From an uncultured Rhodospirillaceae bacterium (lineage in GTDB: Bacteria; Pseudomonadota; Alphaproteobacteria; UBA8366): a stretch of 43,915 bases of DNA. The stretch is taken from the NCBI GenBank assembly GCA_913043025.1, contig CAJWLM010000024.1, forward strand, positions 1-43,915. Reading direction: 5' to 3'. Made by a program: the position numbers and the translations under genes. Shown piece by piece: positions 8,398-16,901 of this stretch (its first letter is position 1; each line of letters starts with the position of its first letter). The notes beneath the pieces were generated by a model, which did not search any database, was not told where the DNA came from, and was given only the letters and a program-made list of their open reading frames with translations.

Positions 8398-9570
8398 TTA
8401 GTAAGATCGTGGCATGCCAAGAATATTTTGACCAATGTATGCGAGTATCATGTTCTCAGAAACAGGTGCTGTTCTATATAAACGAGCTTCGCGCCATTTT
8501 CGTTCTACGTCATACTCACGTGCAAACCCGAAACCGCCATGAGTCATTAAGCACGCCTCCGCCGCCTCCCAGGCTGCTTTCGCTGCTTGATATTTGGCCA
8601 TATTGGCCTCAGCACCACAAGGTTTTCCTGAATCAAACAATGCGGCTGCTTTGCGGGCCATAATGTCAGCCCCTTGTAACTCAGCCCAGGATTTTGCAAG
8701 TGGGAATTGGATGCCTTGATTCTGACCAATCGGCCTATCAAAAACGACTCTCTCGTTAGCGTAACTTACTCCCTTATCGATAAAAAATTTACCGTCTCCG
8801 AGCGACTCACCTGCGATTAAGACACGTTCTGCATTCATACCATCCAATATGTATCGAAATCCTTTACCTTCTTGACCAATCAAAGCATCACCGGGGATAT
8901 GCATATTATCAAAGAATACCTCTGTGGTATTATGATTAATCATGGCATCTAATGGTTTTATTTGACACCCATTGCCTGTTACCTCTCTCAGGTCGATCAG
9001 GAAACATGAGAGCCCATCAGTTCTTTTTTCGCATTCTTCAGGAGGGGTAGTGCGAGCTAAAAGTAGCATTAGGTCTGAGTGAGCTGCTCGGCTGGTCCAA
9101 ACCTTTTGACCGTTAATCACGTAGCCGTTGCCGTCCCGCTCAGCCTTTGTTTTCAACTGAGTAGTGTCCGACCCGGTGTTTGGTTCAGTAACACCGAAAG
9201 CTTGCAGCCTAAGACTACCTTTTGCAATTTGAGGTAAATATTTTTGTTTTTGTTCATCAGAACCGTGACGAAGGATCGTGCCCATTGTGTACATCTGCGC
9301 GTGGCATGCTGCTGCAGAGCAACCACTTTCATGAATTGCCTCCAATATAACGGCTCCTGCTCGGATAGGGAGGCCAGATCCGCCATAAGATTCCGGGATT
9401 AGGGCTGCTAAAAATCCACTCTGCGTCAGAGCATCTACAAAGTCTGTGGGATAACTGCCATCTGATGGTTGATCTTCGAGATCGCGCCAGTATTTTCCCG
9501 GGAAATCTGTGCATATTGCTGCAACAGCGTCGCGAAATTCGGTGTAATCGTCTTCAATTGTCATTTCCAT
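8398..9570 (-). CDS. Acyl-CoA dehydrogenase, twin copy 1
   Basis: A 390-residue acyl-CoA dehydrogenase closely similar throughout to the next gene upstream (9675-10868). Motifs: FGVTEPNTGSDTTQ and KVWTSRA for FAD and substrate, DRPIGQNQGIQFPLA, and THGGFGFAREYDVERKWREARL. The usual C-terminal EGTNE motif is replaced by VSENMILAYIG, but a Glu stands at the isovaleryl-CoA-dehydrogenase position (about residue 248, MNAER), which could supply the catalytic base. ATG 9570 is preceded by GAGAGA; TTG 9585 and ATG 9564 are alternatives. Gaps of 104 and 116 bases separate it from its neighbours on the same strand. Substrate likely a branched or dicarboxylic acyl-CoA, by inference. Confidence 0.87.
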   Translation of the reverse strand: MEMTIEDDYTEFRDAVAAICTDFPGKYWRDLEDQPSDGSYPTDFVDALTQSGFLAALIPESYGGSGLPIRAGAVILEAIHESGCSAAACHAQMYTMGTILRHGSDEQKQKYLPQIAKGSLRLQAFGVTEPNTGSDTTQLKTKAERDGNGYVINGQKVWTSRAAHSDLMLLLARTTPPEECEKRTDGLSCFLIDLREVTGNGCQIKPLDAMINHNTTEVFFDNMHIPGDALIGQEGKGFRYILDGMNAERVLIAGESLGDGKFFIDKGVSYANERVVFDRPIGQNQGIQFPLAKSWAELQGADIMARKAAALFDSGKPCGAEANMAKYQAAKAAWEAAEACLMTHGGFGFAREYDVERKWREARLYRTAPVSENMILAYIGQNILGMPRSY

Positions 9571-9674
9571 GATACTGTCTCTCAAATTATATTTCTAATT
9601 CTGAATTATTTCCGCTTATATCTGTGATTCTCTCTTCCTAAATTTTTGTAGATATGAAAGAGGAAACAAGAAGT

Positions 9675-10868
9675 CTAATAAGATCGTGGGAGCCCAAGAA
9701 CGTGCTGTCCGATGAAATTCATGATCATATTAGGAGATATTGGAGCATTTCGTGAAAGCCGGGCATCACGCCACTTTCTCTCCACATCGTATTCTTTTGC
9801 AAAAGCAAAACCACCATGTGTAGTGAAACATGTTTCGGCGCAGGCCCATAGAGCTTCAGAGCTAAGGTATTTTGCACAATTCGCCTCGGCACCACACCTT
9901 AAACCTGCTTCAAACATTGCAGTTGCTTTGCGAACCATCAGATCAGCTGTTTGTAATTTGATATACGCATCCGAGATTGGAAATTGGATTCCTTGGTTCT
10001 TGCCTATTGGACGATTGAATACAACGCGTTCATTGGCGTATTTAACTGCTTTGTTTAAAAGAAATCGCGCATTGCCTATACTTTCTGCTGACACGAGGCA
10101 ACGCTCAGCGTTCATGCCATCAAGTATGTAACGAAACCCTTTCCCCTCTTCACCAATTAGCGCGTCACCCGGAATATTTACATTGTCAAAAAAAACCTCG
10201 GTTGTGTTGTGATTAATCATCGCGTCAATGGGTTTAATTTCCATGCCGTTGTTCTTCGCGTCTCTCATGTCTATCAAAAACACAGAAACCCCGTCGGTTC
10301 GTTTTTCACATTGTTCCTTAGGCGTGGTGCGGGCAAGTAAAAGCATAAGATCAGAGTGGCCCGCTCGGCTAGTCCATACTTTTTGACCGTTGATGATGTA
10401 TCCATTGCCATCGCGCTCAGCACGGGTTCGAAGTTGAGTGGTGTCAGACCCAGTCGTAGGCTCTGTAACACCAAATGCTTGTAGTCTTAATTCCCCAGTG
10501 GCTATCTTTGGTAAATAACTTTGCTTTTGGTCATCTGATCCATGGCGCAGAACCGTCCCCATTGTATACATTTGGGCATGACACGCAGAACCTTGGCAGC
10601 CCATCTCGCAGACAGTTTCGAGGATCACGGAACCGGCCCGTAGCGAAAGTCCCGATCCGCCGTATTCAGGAGGAATAAGAGCGGCAAGGTAGCCAGCATC
10701 AGTGAGTTCCTGAACAAATTCGGTTGGATAACTTGTGTCCGGAGTTTGATCCTCAAGATCCAGCCAATATTTGGATGGATATTTCTCACAGAGTTTCCTT
10801 ACTTCAGACCGCAATTCTGGAAAATCTTCGTCATCTAGTACTAGCTTAATTTCTTGTTCATCCATCAT
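9675..10868 (-). CDS. Acyl-CoA dehydrogenase, twin copy 2
   Basis: A 397-residue acyl-CoA dehydrogenase, the tandem paralogue of 8398-9570; long stretches such as CHAQMYTMGT and the INHNTTEVFFDN segment are the same in both. FAD and substrate motifs are intact (FGVTEPTTGSDTTQ, KVWTSRAGHSD). In this copy the C-terminal position of the usual catalytic Glu is within ISPNMIMNFIG, with no acid; Glu about residue 255 in MNAER is the only candidate base. ATG 10868 follows the HMG-lyase stop by one base, so the two are probably coupled. The twins could be isoenzymes or partners in a mixed tetramer, as known for steroid-degrading acyl-CoA dehydrogenases; sequence alone does not decide. Confidence 0.87.
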   Translation of the reverse strand: MMDEQEIKLVLDDEDFPELRSEVRKLCEKYPSKYWLDLEDQTPDTSYPTEFVQELTDAGYLAALIPPEYGGSGLSLRAGSVILETVCEMGCQGSACHAQMYTMGTVLRHGSDDQKQSYLPKIATGELRLQAFGVTEPTTGSDTTQLRTRAERDGNGYIINGQKVWTSRAGHSDLMLLLARTTPKEQCEKRTDGVSVFLIDMRDAKNNGMEIKPIDAMINHNTTEVFFDNVNIPGDALIGEEGKGFRYILDGMNAERCLVSAESIGNARFLLNKAVKYANERVVFNRPIGKNQGIQFPISDAYIKLQTADLMVRKATAMFEAGLRCGAEANCAKYLSSEALWACAETCFTTHGGFAFAKEYDVERKWRDARLSRNAPISPNMIMNFIGQHVLGLPRSY

Positions 10869-10869
10869 T

Positions 10870-11841
10870 TTACTCCGCCGCCGCCGAAAGCCTTGTTGCC
10901 TGTGAAAAATTTAATGGTAGGCCTGCCTTTGCCAGACCACCACAAAGTTGTTCGTCGGGTAATTCACGGGTGATAATATCACGAACAGTACACAGTTTCT
11001 TTAAATCAATACCTGTGCGTACTCCCATGCCCTCAAACATAAAAGCCATATCTTCTAACACTACATTCCCAGTTGCTCCGGGCGCCCAGGGGCATCCACC
11101 AAGACCGGCGAGGCATCCATCGAAACGCCTTATTCCTGCCTCATAGGCAGCGAATGCATTAACCACACCCATGCCGCGTGTATCATGCAAGTGGATAGTT
11201 ACCGGAACATCGACCACATCTAAAATTTCCGCGCACAGTGCCTTAATTTGGCTGGGGTTAGCATAGCCGACAGTATCAGCAAGCGATATCTCATCAGCTC
11301 CAGACTCTACAAACTGCCGGGCTACAGAGACCACAGAGCTCGAATCAATATCACCCTCCAATGTGCAACCAAACGCCGTTGCGCAACCGGCAAGGAGTGT
11401 CACTCTTTTGCCCGTTTCCTCTGCCCTTCTATCGCGACATTCAACAATGGCTTTGAACTCTTCCACCGATTGGGCAGGGGTGCGGCGAACATTTTGAAGA
11501 TTATGGGTCTCGCTTACTGAAGTAACATAATTTAGTTGATCTACACCTGCCTCTATGCCTCTTTCAGCGCCTTTGAGGTTAGGCATAAGCGCACAAACGT
11601 TAAGGTTACCCATCTTTTTTGCTTCTTCAATAACTTCAAGTGCATCTGCAAATTGAGGAATCAGTTTTGGAGGAACGAAAGAGCAGACCTCAATATCAAT
11701 AACTCCAGCTGCGGCTTCAGCGGAAATCCATTCTTTCTTTGCCTCGGTTGGAAAGAAAGTTTTTACATTCTGTAGACCATCACGTAGACCGACCTCTCGT
11801 ATATACACATCGACATCATCTCGATTGAGCTCCTGGCTCAT
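10870..11841 (-). CDS. HMG-CoA lyase-family (DRE-TIM) enzyme
   Basis: A 323-residue TIM-barrel lyase of the hydroxymethylglutaryl-CoA lyase family, which splits 3-hydroxy-3-methylglutaryl-CoA-like thioesters by retro-aldol chemistry. Seen are the REVGLRDGLQN motif (residues 16-25) with catalytic Arg and Asp, the metal ligands in TIHLHD (His217, His219), and GLGGCPWAPGATGN with the catalytic-loop Cys250. ATG 11841 is used because GGGGAG lies nine bases upstream and the length then fits the family; an upstream extension to 11922 is unlikely. It is the first gene of the minus-strand operon, so its product may cleave the end metabolite formed by the dehydrogenases and hydratase. HMG-CoA, its isohexenyl or a citramalyl-type analogue are candidates. 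Confidence 0.9.
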   Translation of the reverse strand: MSQELNRDDVDVYIREVGLRDGLQNVKTFFPTEAKKEWISAEAAAGVIDIEVCSFVPPKLIPQFADALEVIEEAKKMGNLNVCALMPNLKGAERGIEAGVDQLNYVTSVSETHNLQNVRRTPAQSVEEFKAIVECRDRRAEETGKRVTLLAGCATAFGCTLEGDIDSSSVVSVARQFVESGADEISLADTVGYANPSQIKALCAEILDVVDVPVTIHLHDTRGMGVVNAFAAYEAGIRRFDGCLAGLGGCPWAPGATGNVVLEDMAFMFEGMGVRTGIDLKKLCTVRDIITRELPDEQLCGGLAKAGLPLNFSQATRLSAAAE

Positions 11842-11997
11842 TATTAATCTCCCCAATTTAACACCTACTTTGTATAACACATATAACCCGCTTGCTTGAT
11901 TCCTAGCCTTGCCACTCATCATAAGTCAATCATCGGTATGGCTATCCTTATTGCAATTGTTGCCGTAGGTTGTGGATAACGGAGGATAGAATATCCA

Positions 11998-12900
11998 ATG
12001 GTGACTGGCGTGCATAGGACGGCCCCATTCAGAGGAATTGGGCTAATGGTTGTGAGCGTTTTCTTTATGAATTTGAACAATGCGCTGCTCAAATGGCTCT
12101 CGGGTATGTATCCGGCAAGCCAAATTATTTTTATGCGTTCAACAGTAATGATATTAATAGTGCTCTTGATGGTTCCTCTATTCTCAAGCTTTTCAATTCT
12201 TAAGCCAAGTAACAATTCGGGTCACTGGTATAGGGGTGTGCTAAACCTGTTAAACGGTATTTTTTTCGTTCTTGCTGTTACCTATCTTCCTCTAGCAGAA
12301 ACAGTGGCACTCACTTTCGCAGCGCCGTTGTTTCTTACAGCGCTTGCGATACCATTTCTTGGCGAGAGGGTTGGATGGCGACGTTGGATGGCGGTATCTT
12401 TCGGGTTCCTTGGAATTTTAATTGTCGCTCGACCCATTGGAGGCGCATTACAATTAGCAATGCTTTTTCCTCTTATTGCGGCACTGACGGGTGCGATGCG
12501 CGATATTGTTACTCGGAAACTTACAGCAGAGGAGAGTTCTCTCTCGATATTTTTTACATCTAGCTTAATTTCGGTTGGAGGCTCACTTCTTGCTTCTTTA
12601 TTGGACGGTGAGCCTTTTAACTGGGTAATGCCCGGATTTCACGATACCGTCCTCGTTGTTTTAACAGGTTTATGTGTCGCGGCAGGACACTATCTTATGA
12701 TAGAAACATTTCGCTTTGCGGAAGCCAAAATTGTCGCCCCTTTCCGATATACTGGCATTGTATGGGCTACTATTTTGGGTTTCATCGTTTGGGGCCAATT
12801 GCCGGACAAGTTTGTTGTTTTGGGTGTTTTAATAATAATCGCGAGCGGTCTCTACATTTTGCACCGTCAACGTTTATTATCAGAAGTTAAGTCGCCCTAA
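11998..12900 (+). CDS. EamA/DMT-superfamily transporter
   Basis: A 300-residue inner-membrane protein with ten predicted membrane helices in two EamA repeats. The first repeat carries FFMNLNNALLKWLSG and the motif TYLPLAETVALTFAAPL; the second ends with a helix and the basic tail HRQRLLSEVK. Drug/metabolite transporters of this type export or import amino acids, nucleosides, SAM or small metabolites; the cargo is unknown. GGAGG lies twelve bases before ATG 11998, with a small hairpin between them (11984-11996). The gene is divergent from the HMG-lyase operon across 156 bases and is followed at once by a decayed paralogue. Confidence 0.85.
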   Translation: MVTGVHRTAPFRGIGLMVVSVFFMNLNNALLKWLSGMYPASQIIFMRSTVMILIVLLMVPLFSSFSILKPSNNSGHWYRGVLNLLNGIFFVLAVTYLPLAETVALTFAAPLFLTALAIPFLGERVGWRRWMAVSFGFLGILIVARPIGGALQLAMLFPLIAALTGAMRDIVTRKLTAEESSLSIFFTSSLISVGGSLLASLLDGEPFNWVMPGFHDTVLVVLTGLCVAAGHYLMIETFRFAEAKIVAPFRYTGIVWATILGFIVWGQLPDKFVVLGVLIIIASGLYILHRQRLLSEVKSP

Positions 12901-12903
12901 CGG

Positions 12904-13841
12904 ATGGAAATCCTGGCGAAGCAAACGAAGCCTCTGAAGGGAGGAATAGCCTTTGCAATTATCAGCGCTATGCTGATAATCTAAATAATGCGGTTCTAAA
13001 ATATCTAACCGTCGATTTACCAGTTGGCCAGGTAATATGCGTTCTACCTTTCTAATTGTTGTACCACTTTGGTTTTTGTTTGGCTTAATGGTGGTTTTGC
13101 TTCGCTCAAAGTGAAAAATTGCGCAATGCACCTTGTACGAGGGGCGATGGTATCCGCTAGAATACTTTTTTTACTCTCGGATTAGCCTACCTACCACTCG
13201 CTGATGCAGTTGTAATTACATTCGCTGGCCCCCTGATTCTTACTGCTCTGGCGGGACCACTATTAGGTGAAAATGTCGGCCGTCGGCGCTGGGGCGCCGC
13301 AATTGTCGGTTTCGTTGGAATAGTTTTAATAGTACGCCCTGAAAGTGACTTCGCTGGGTTTGCTGCTTTGCTGCCTTTTGTTTCTGCATTTTTAGCTGCA
13401 GGGCGAGACATTATCACTCGTGGAATGACTGAAAAGGAGTCCTCATCAGCGGTAATGGCAACTACGTTTGGTCTGATGATTGTTATAGAGCTTTTTACAA
13501 TTCCTCCGGGCATTATAACGGCAACGATTTTTGAAAATCCCACACCGGGGCTCGGCCCTTGGTTAACGCCTAGCCCATTTGATTTGTGTGTTTCCTTTTC
13601 TGGAGCATTGCTCGTTGCAGGGGGGCATTATGCGATGATCGAAGCGTTGCGGTTTGCGGAGGCATCGACGATAGCACCGTTTAATTATACCTCCATTGCC
13701 TGGGCTGGTCTCGCCGGGTATGTAGTTTGGGGGCATTCCCCTAATATTTTTGCAGTGTTAGGAACATGCATTGTTATTATGAGTGGACTCTATATCATGA
13801 AGTTCGAATATTTGCGTCACAGTGCACGGCAGAAAATTTAA
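12904..13841 (+). pseudogene. EamA/DMT transporter, tandem copy decayed by several frameshifts
   Basis: The stretch codes for a second EamA transporter like the one just upstream, but in pieces. ATG 12904 opens a frame that stops at about 12982. The sequence NLNNAVLKYLTVDLP continues in another frame from 12978, MRSTFLIVVPLWFLFG in a third from 13037, LVRGAMVSARILFLL in the first frame again around 13132, and GLAYLPLADAVVITFAGP from 13179 onward in the frame of the final open stretch (ATG 13368 to stop 13841, 157 residues). At least four frame changes are needed, so sequencing error is unlikely to explain all. The surviving C-terminal half covers roughly five helices and is probably not a functional transporter, though one-repeat EamA proteins exist. 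Confidence 0.82.
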
Positions 13842-13871
13842 GAAACGTGTTTGTGGGCTGAGGAGGAGGTC

Positions 13872-15281
13872 ATGGCAGCGCCGAAAACAATTTTCGAAAA
13901 AATTTGGGAGGCACATGAAGTCGTGAAACGTGACGATGGGCAGTCGTTGTTATATGTGGATCGTCACATACTGCACGACGGCAGTTTTCATGCATTTGGC
14001 ATGTTGCGCGATTCGTCTAGAACGGTGCGACAGCCGGATCAAACATTTGGAACACCCGATCATTATGCATCTACCACCGAGCGAACTTTAAGCGAAATGA
14101 CTGACCTTGAAGCTCGTGAGAAGGTTGAGCTGCTTGCAGCTAATGCAAATGAATTTGGCATTCACCATTTTGGGCTCGAAGATATCCGTATGGGTATCGT
14201 TCATGTTATTGGTCCAGAATTAGGTATAACCCAACCCGGCATTCTTCTTTGTTGCGGAGACAGTCACACCTCTACGCATGGTGCTATGGGGTGCATTTCT
14301 TTTGGAATTGGTGCTTCTGAAGCTAGTCATGTTCTTGCAACGCAATCCATTTGGCAAAGAAAACCCAAGTTAATGCGTGTCACTGTCACTGGCCAGCTAG
14401 GGTTTGGGGTTACCGGAAAGGATGTGGCTTTAGCTTTAATTGCTCAAGAGAGTGCCGCTTGTGGTGTAGGGTATGCAATCGAATATGCTGGTCCATGTAT
14501 TAGTCAGCTCGATATTGAAGGCAGGCTTACCCTTTCGAATATGACTATTGAAGCAGGATCACGCATAGGGCTTATCGCGCCAGACGATAAGACAATTAAA
14601 TTTCTAGAGGGCTCAGAATTCGCGCCGAAAGGCAGGAAATGGGAGCTTGCTGTTGAAGCCTGGAAGGACTTGCCGACAGAGGAGGGTGCTGAGTTTGACA
14701 AGGAAGTGATATTAAATGGCTCAACTATTGCGCCAATGATTACATGGGGTACAAGTCCGCAACATGCCATCCGTATAACTGAGCCAATTCCTGATCCGGA
14801 GGCAGAGCCTGATAATGAAAAGCGTGAGGCAATGAAGCGCGCGCTAACTTATACTGGTTTGGAACCAGGTCAGTTAATGACAGATGTTTCCGTGGACCGT
14901 GTTTTTATAGGTTCGTGTACTAATAGTCGCATACAGGATTTACGATTGGCTGCAGAGGTTGTTAAAGGTCAAAAGGTTAAGGTTTGGTCAATGATCTCGC
15001 CAGGGTCTGGGAAAATCCGGCAACAGGCTGAAGCAGAAGGCCTGGATAGAATCTTTACCGATGCCGGCTTTGATTGGCGCCACTCAGGATGCTCAATGTG
15101 TGTTGGTTTGAATGGTGACTTACTAAATAAGGGTGAGCGTTCAGCCTCTACGTCCAATCGTAATTTTGAGGGCAGGCAAGGTCCCGAAACTAGGACACAC
15201 TTGGTAAGCCCCGCTATGGCCGCCGCTGCTGCTGTAACCGGAAAGTTTACTGACGTTCGTACTTTGATGGAGAGACGGTAA
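13872..15281 (+). CDS. 3-isopropylmalate dehydratase large-subunit family protein (LeuC-like)
   Basis: A 469-residue aconitase-superfamily large subunit. The three Fe-S cysteines are in place: Cys349 in GSCTNSR and Cys407/Cys410 in GCSMC; GDSHTSTHGA and the late ERSASTSNRNFEGRQ segment are typical of LeuC. ATG 13872 has a near-perfect AGGAGGAGG just before it. Some positions depart from standard LeuC: GCISFGIGASEASH in place of the common GALAFGIGTSEVEH, and the loop before SPGSGK is two residues shorter than in E. coli LeuC. No leuA or leuB is near. It could be the housekeeping leucine enzyme, or a paralogue hydrating another (alkyl)maleate, such as dimethylmaleate or citraconate; the adjacent lyase favours keeping that open. 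Confidence 0.85.
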   Translation: MAAPKTIFEKIWEAHEVVKRDDGQSLLYVDRHILHDGSFHAFGMLRDSSRTVRQPDQTFGTPDHYASTTERTLSEMTDLEAREKVELLAANANEFGIHHFGLEDIRMGIVHVIGPELGITQPGILLCCGDSHTSTHGAMGCISFGIGASEASHVLATQSIWQRKPKLMRVTVTGQLGFGVTGKDVALALIAQESAACGVGYAIEYAGPCISQLDIEGRLTLSNMTIEAGSRIGLIAPDDKTIKFLEGSEFAPKGRKWELAVEAWKDLPTEEGAEFDKEVILNGSTIAPMITWGTSPQHAIRITEPIPDPEAEPDNEKREAMKRALTYTGLEPGQLMTDVSVDRVFIGSCTNSRIQDLRLAAEVVKGQKVKVWSMISPGSGKIRQQAEAEGLDRIFTDAGFDWRHSGCSMCVGLNGDLLNKGERSASTSNRNFEGRQGPETRTHLVSPAMAAAAAVTGKFTDVRTLMERR

Positions 15282-15282
15282 A

Positions 15283-15894
15283 ATGGAGGCTTTTACGTCC
15301 CTGACTGCAATTGCAATTCCATTTGATCAAGTTGATGTTGATACCGACCAGATAATACCGGCGCGGTTTTTACGGAAACATCGGAGTGATCCCGACTATG
15401 CATCATTCCTGTTTAACAACGCTCGATATAATGACGATGGTTCAGAGAAAGAAGATTTCATTTTGAATCAAGAAAAATATCGGCACGGCCAGATAATCAT
15501 CGCTGATGAAAACTGGGGCTGCGGATCCTCGCGAGAGGCAGCTGTCTATGCATTGTTAGCGAATGGTATTCGTGCAGTGATTGCGCCCAGTTTTGGAGAT
15601 ATTCATTACAATAATGGAATGAAGAATGGCATGCTACCCGTTCGGTTACCCATTATAGATTGTAATACTCTTAGAAAACAAATTCATGAGGTGCCAGGTT
15701 CACGGGTTGCTATAAATCTTTTAGACCAAGTAGTCGTTGGGCCTGAAGGAACTAATTACAGCTTTGACATTGATCCTTTGCACAAGCATTGCATGGTAAA
15801 TGGACTTGACGATATAAGCTTAACTCTTGAACATGAAGAGGCTTTAGGCGCTTATGAGAAGAAAAGGCAAATTGAAGCGCCTTGGCTATATTAA
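15283..15894 (+). CDS. 3-isopropylmalate dehydratase small-subunit family protein (LeuD-like)
   Basis: The 203-residue swivel-domain subunit partner of the preceding gene, which it follows by one base. DVDTDQIIPARFL near residues 18-30, NWGCGSSREAA near residues 79-89 and the C-terminal IEAPWLY are classic LeuD features, and length matches the family (about 200). Together the two subunits bind substrate in an isopropylmalate-isomerase-like heterodimer in the cytosol. The stop lies fourteen bases from the end of the convergent lyase gene, with no room for a classic intrinsic terminator. Substrate assignment depends on the LeuC partner. Confidence 0.87.
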   Translation: MEAFTSLTAIAIPFDQVDVDTDQIIPARFLRKHRSDPDYASFLFNNARYNDDGSEKEDFILNQEKYRHGQIIIADENWGCGSSREAAVYALLANGIRAVIAPSFGDIHYNNGMKNGMLPVRLPIIDCNTLRKQIHEVPGSRVAINLLDQVVVGPEGTNYSFDIDPLHKHCMVNGLDDISLTLEHEEALGAYEKKRQIEAPWLY

Positions 15895-15908
15895 TTACAC
15901 CGGCGCAT

Positions 15909-16817
15909 TTAGCGCTCCCCAAAATTCGCCTCGTAGTCCGTCCAATCTTTATAATCAAATAAGGCGAATAAGTCAGGTTGTTCAAACATCCAATCTGTCA
16001 TTCCTTCTGTCGTGCCCTCTTTCTTAAGATGTTCAAGAACGCGAGTGCCTGACTTGCCAAGAACTCGCCCCATCGAGCCTGGATAAATAGCTAAGTCATA
16101 CCCTAGCTCTTGCAGTTCTGTGGTTTTTATGAATGGTGTGCGACCCCCTTCAACCATATTAGCCAATGTAGGTGCAGAAATTTGCTCATTGACCATCCGC
16201 ATTTCGTCAATACTTTCAGGGCTCTCCACGAAGGCTACATCGGCACCAGCCTCAACGTATGCATTCATACGATCAATAGCTTCATTGATTCCGAATTCGG
16301 TCCGAGAATCAGTCCGCGCCATCACAACGAAGTCTGGATCGTCACGAATATCAACTGCAGCTTTGATCCTGCCACACATTTCATCAACTGATGCAATGAC
16401 CCGGTTCATCATGTGTCCGCAGCGCTTGGGCCATTGCTGGTCTTCTATTTGAATGCATGAAATACCAGCTTTTTCATAATCGCGGGCAGTCCGAACTACA
16501 TTGAGCGGTCCTCCGTACCCTGTATCTGCATCAGCGATAATAGGTATCTCAACTGCATCGGCAATCCTGCGAATGTGAGATATAATTTCTCCATATGATA
16601 GCATGCCGAGATCTGGGGCACCCATTAGGCTCATAGAAATTCCAGCCCCCGTCAAATATAGTGCGTCAAAGCCGGAATTCTGAACGATACGCCCTGAAAT
16701 ACAGTCAAAAGCACCAGGCGCCACCAATATTCCATCAGACTGTAAAAGTTTGCGCAATTCCGTATTGCGCCCCTTCTTATTTTTTAGTCCGACCGGCAAG
16801 TTTTTTTTATCTACCAT
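15909..16817 (-). CDS. Isocitrate lyase/PEP mutase superfamily lyase (methylisocitrate- or dimethylmalate-lyase-like)
   Basis: A 302-residue TIM-barrel protein of the ICL/PEP-mutase superfamily. Metal and substrate residues are visible in IIADADTGYGG (Asp96, Asp98) and CIQIEDQ (Glu125, Asp126). The catalytic loop is KRCGH (residues 131-135) with the Cys expected in true lyases such as methylisocitrate lyase and 2,3-dimethylmalate lyase; it is absent in phosphonopyruvate-type mutases. It should split a malate-like acid into pyruvate or glyoxylate plus a second carboxylate. ATG 16817 has GAGGAG nine bases upstream. It is the last gene of a same-strand series with two ADP-forming acyl-CoA synthetases, which could capture the released acid, and faces the LeuCD-like pair. 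Confidence 0.87.
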   Translation of the reverse strand: MVDKKNLPVGLKNKKGRNTELRKLLQSDGILVAPGAFDCISGRIVQNSGFDALYLTGAGISMSLMGAPDLGMLSYGEIISHIRRIADAVEIPIIADADTGYGGPLNVVRTARDYEKAGISCIQIEDQQWPKRCGHMMNRVIASVDEMCGRIKAAVDIRDDPDFVVMARTDSRTEFGINEAIDRMNAYVEAGADVAFVESPESIDEMRMVNEQISAPTLANMVEGGRTPFIKTTELQELGYDLAIYPGSMGRVLGKSGTRVLEHLKKEGTTEGMTDWMFEQPDLFALFDYKDWTDYEANFGER

Positions 16818-16901
16818 TACAAAACTCCTCTAAATTTTAATCAATTTTCATTTTAGTTAAGATGAGGTTCCTTGTCGCAAGGCATGCCAGGCTTCCTTGT
16901 A

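Noticed and set aside
11971-11979. A perfect DnaA-box nine-mer (TGTGGATAA) before the EamA gene
   Set aside because: A single copy in 44 kb is close to chance expectation, with no cluster, AT-rich unwinding region or dnaA gene nearby; not an origin.
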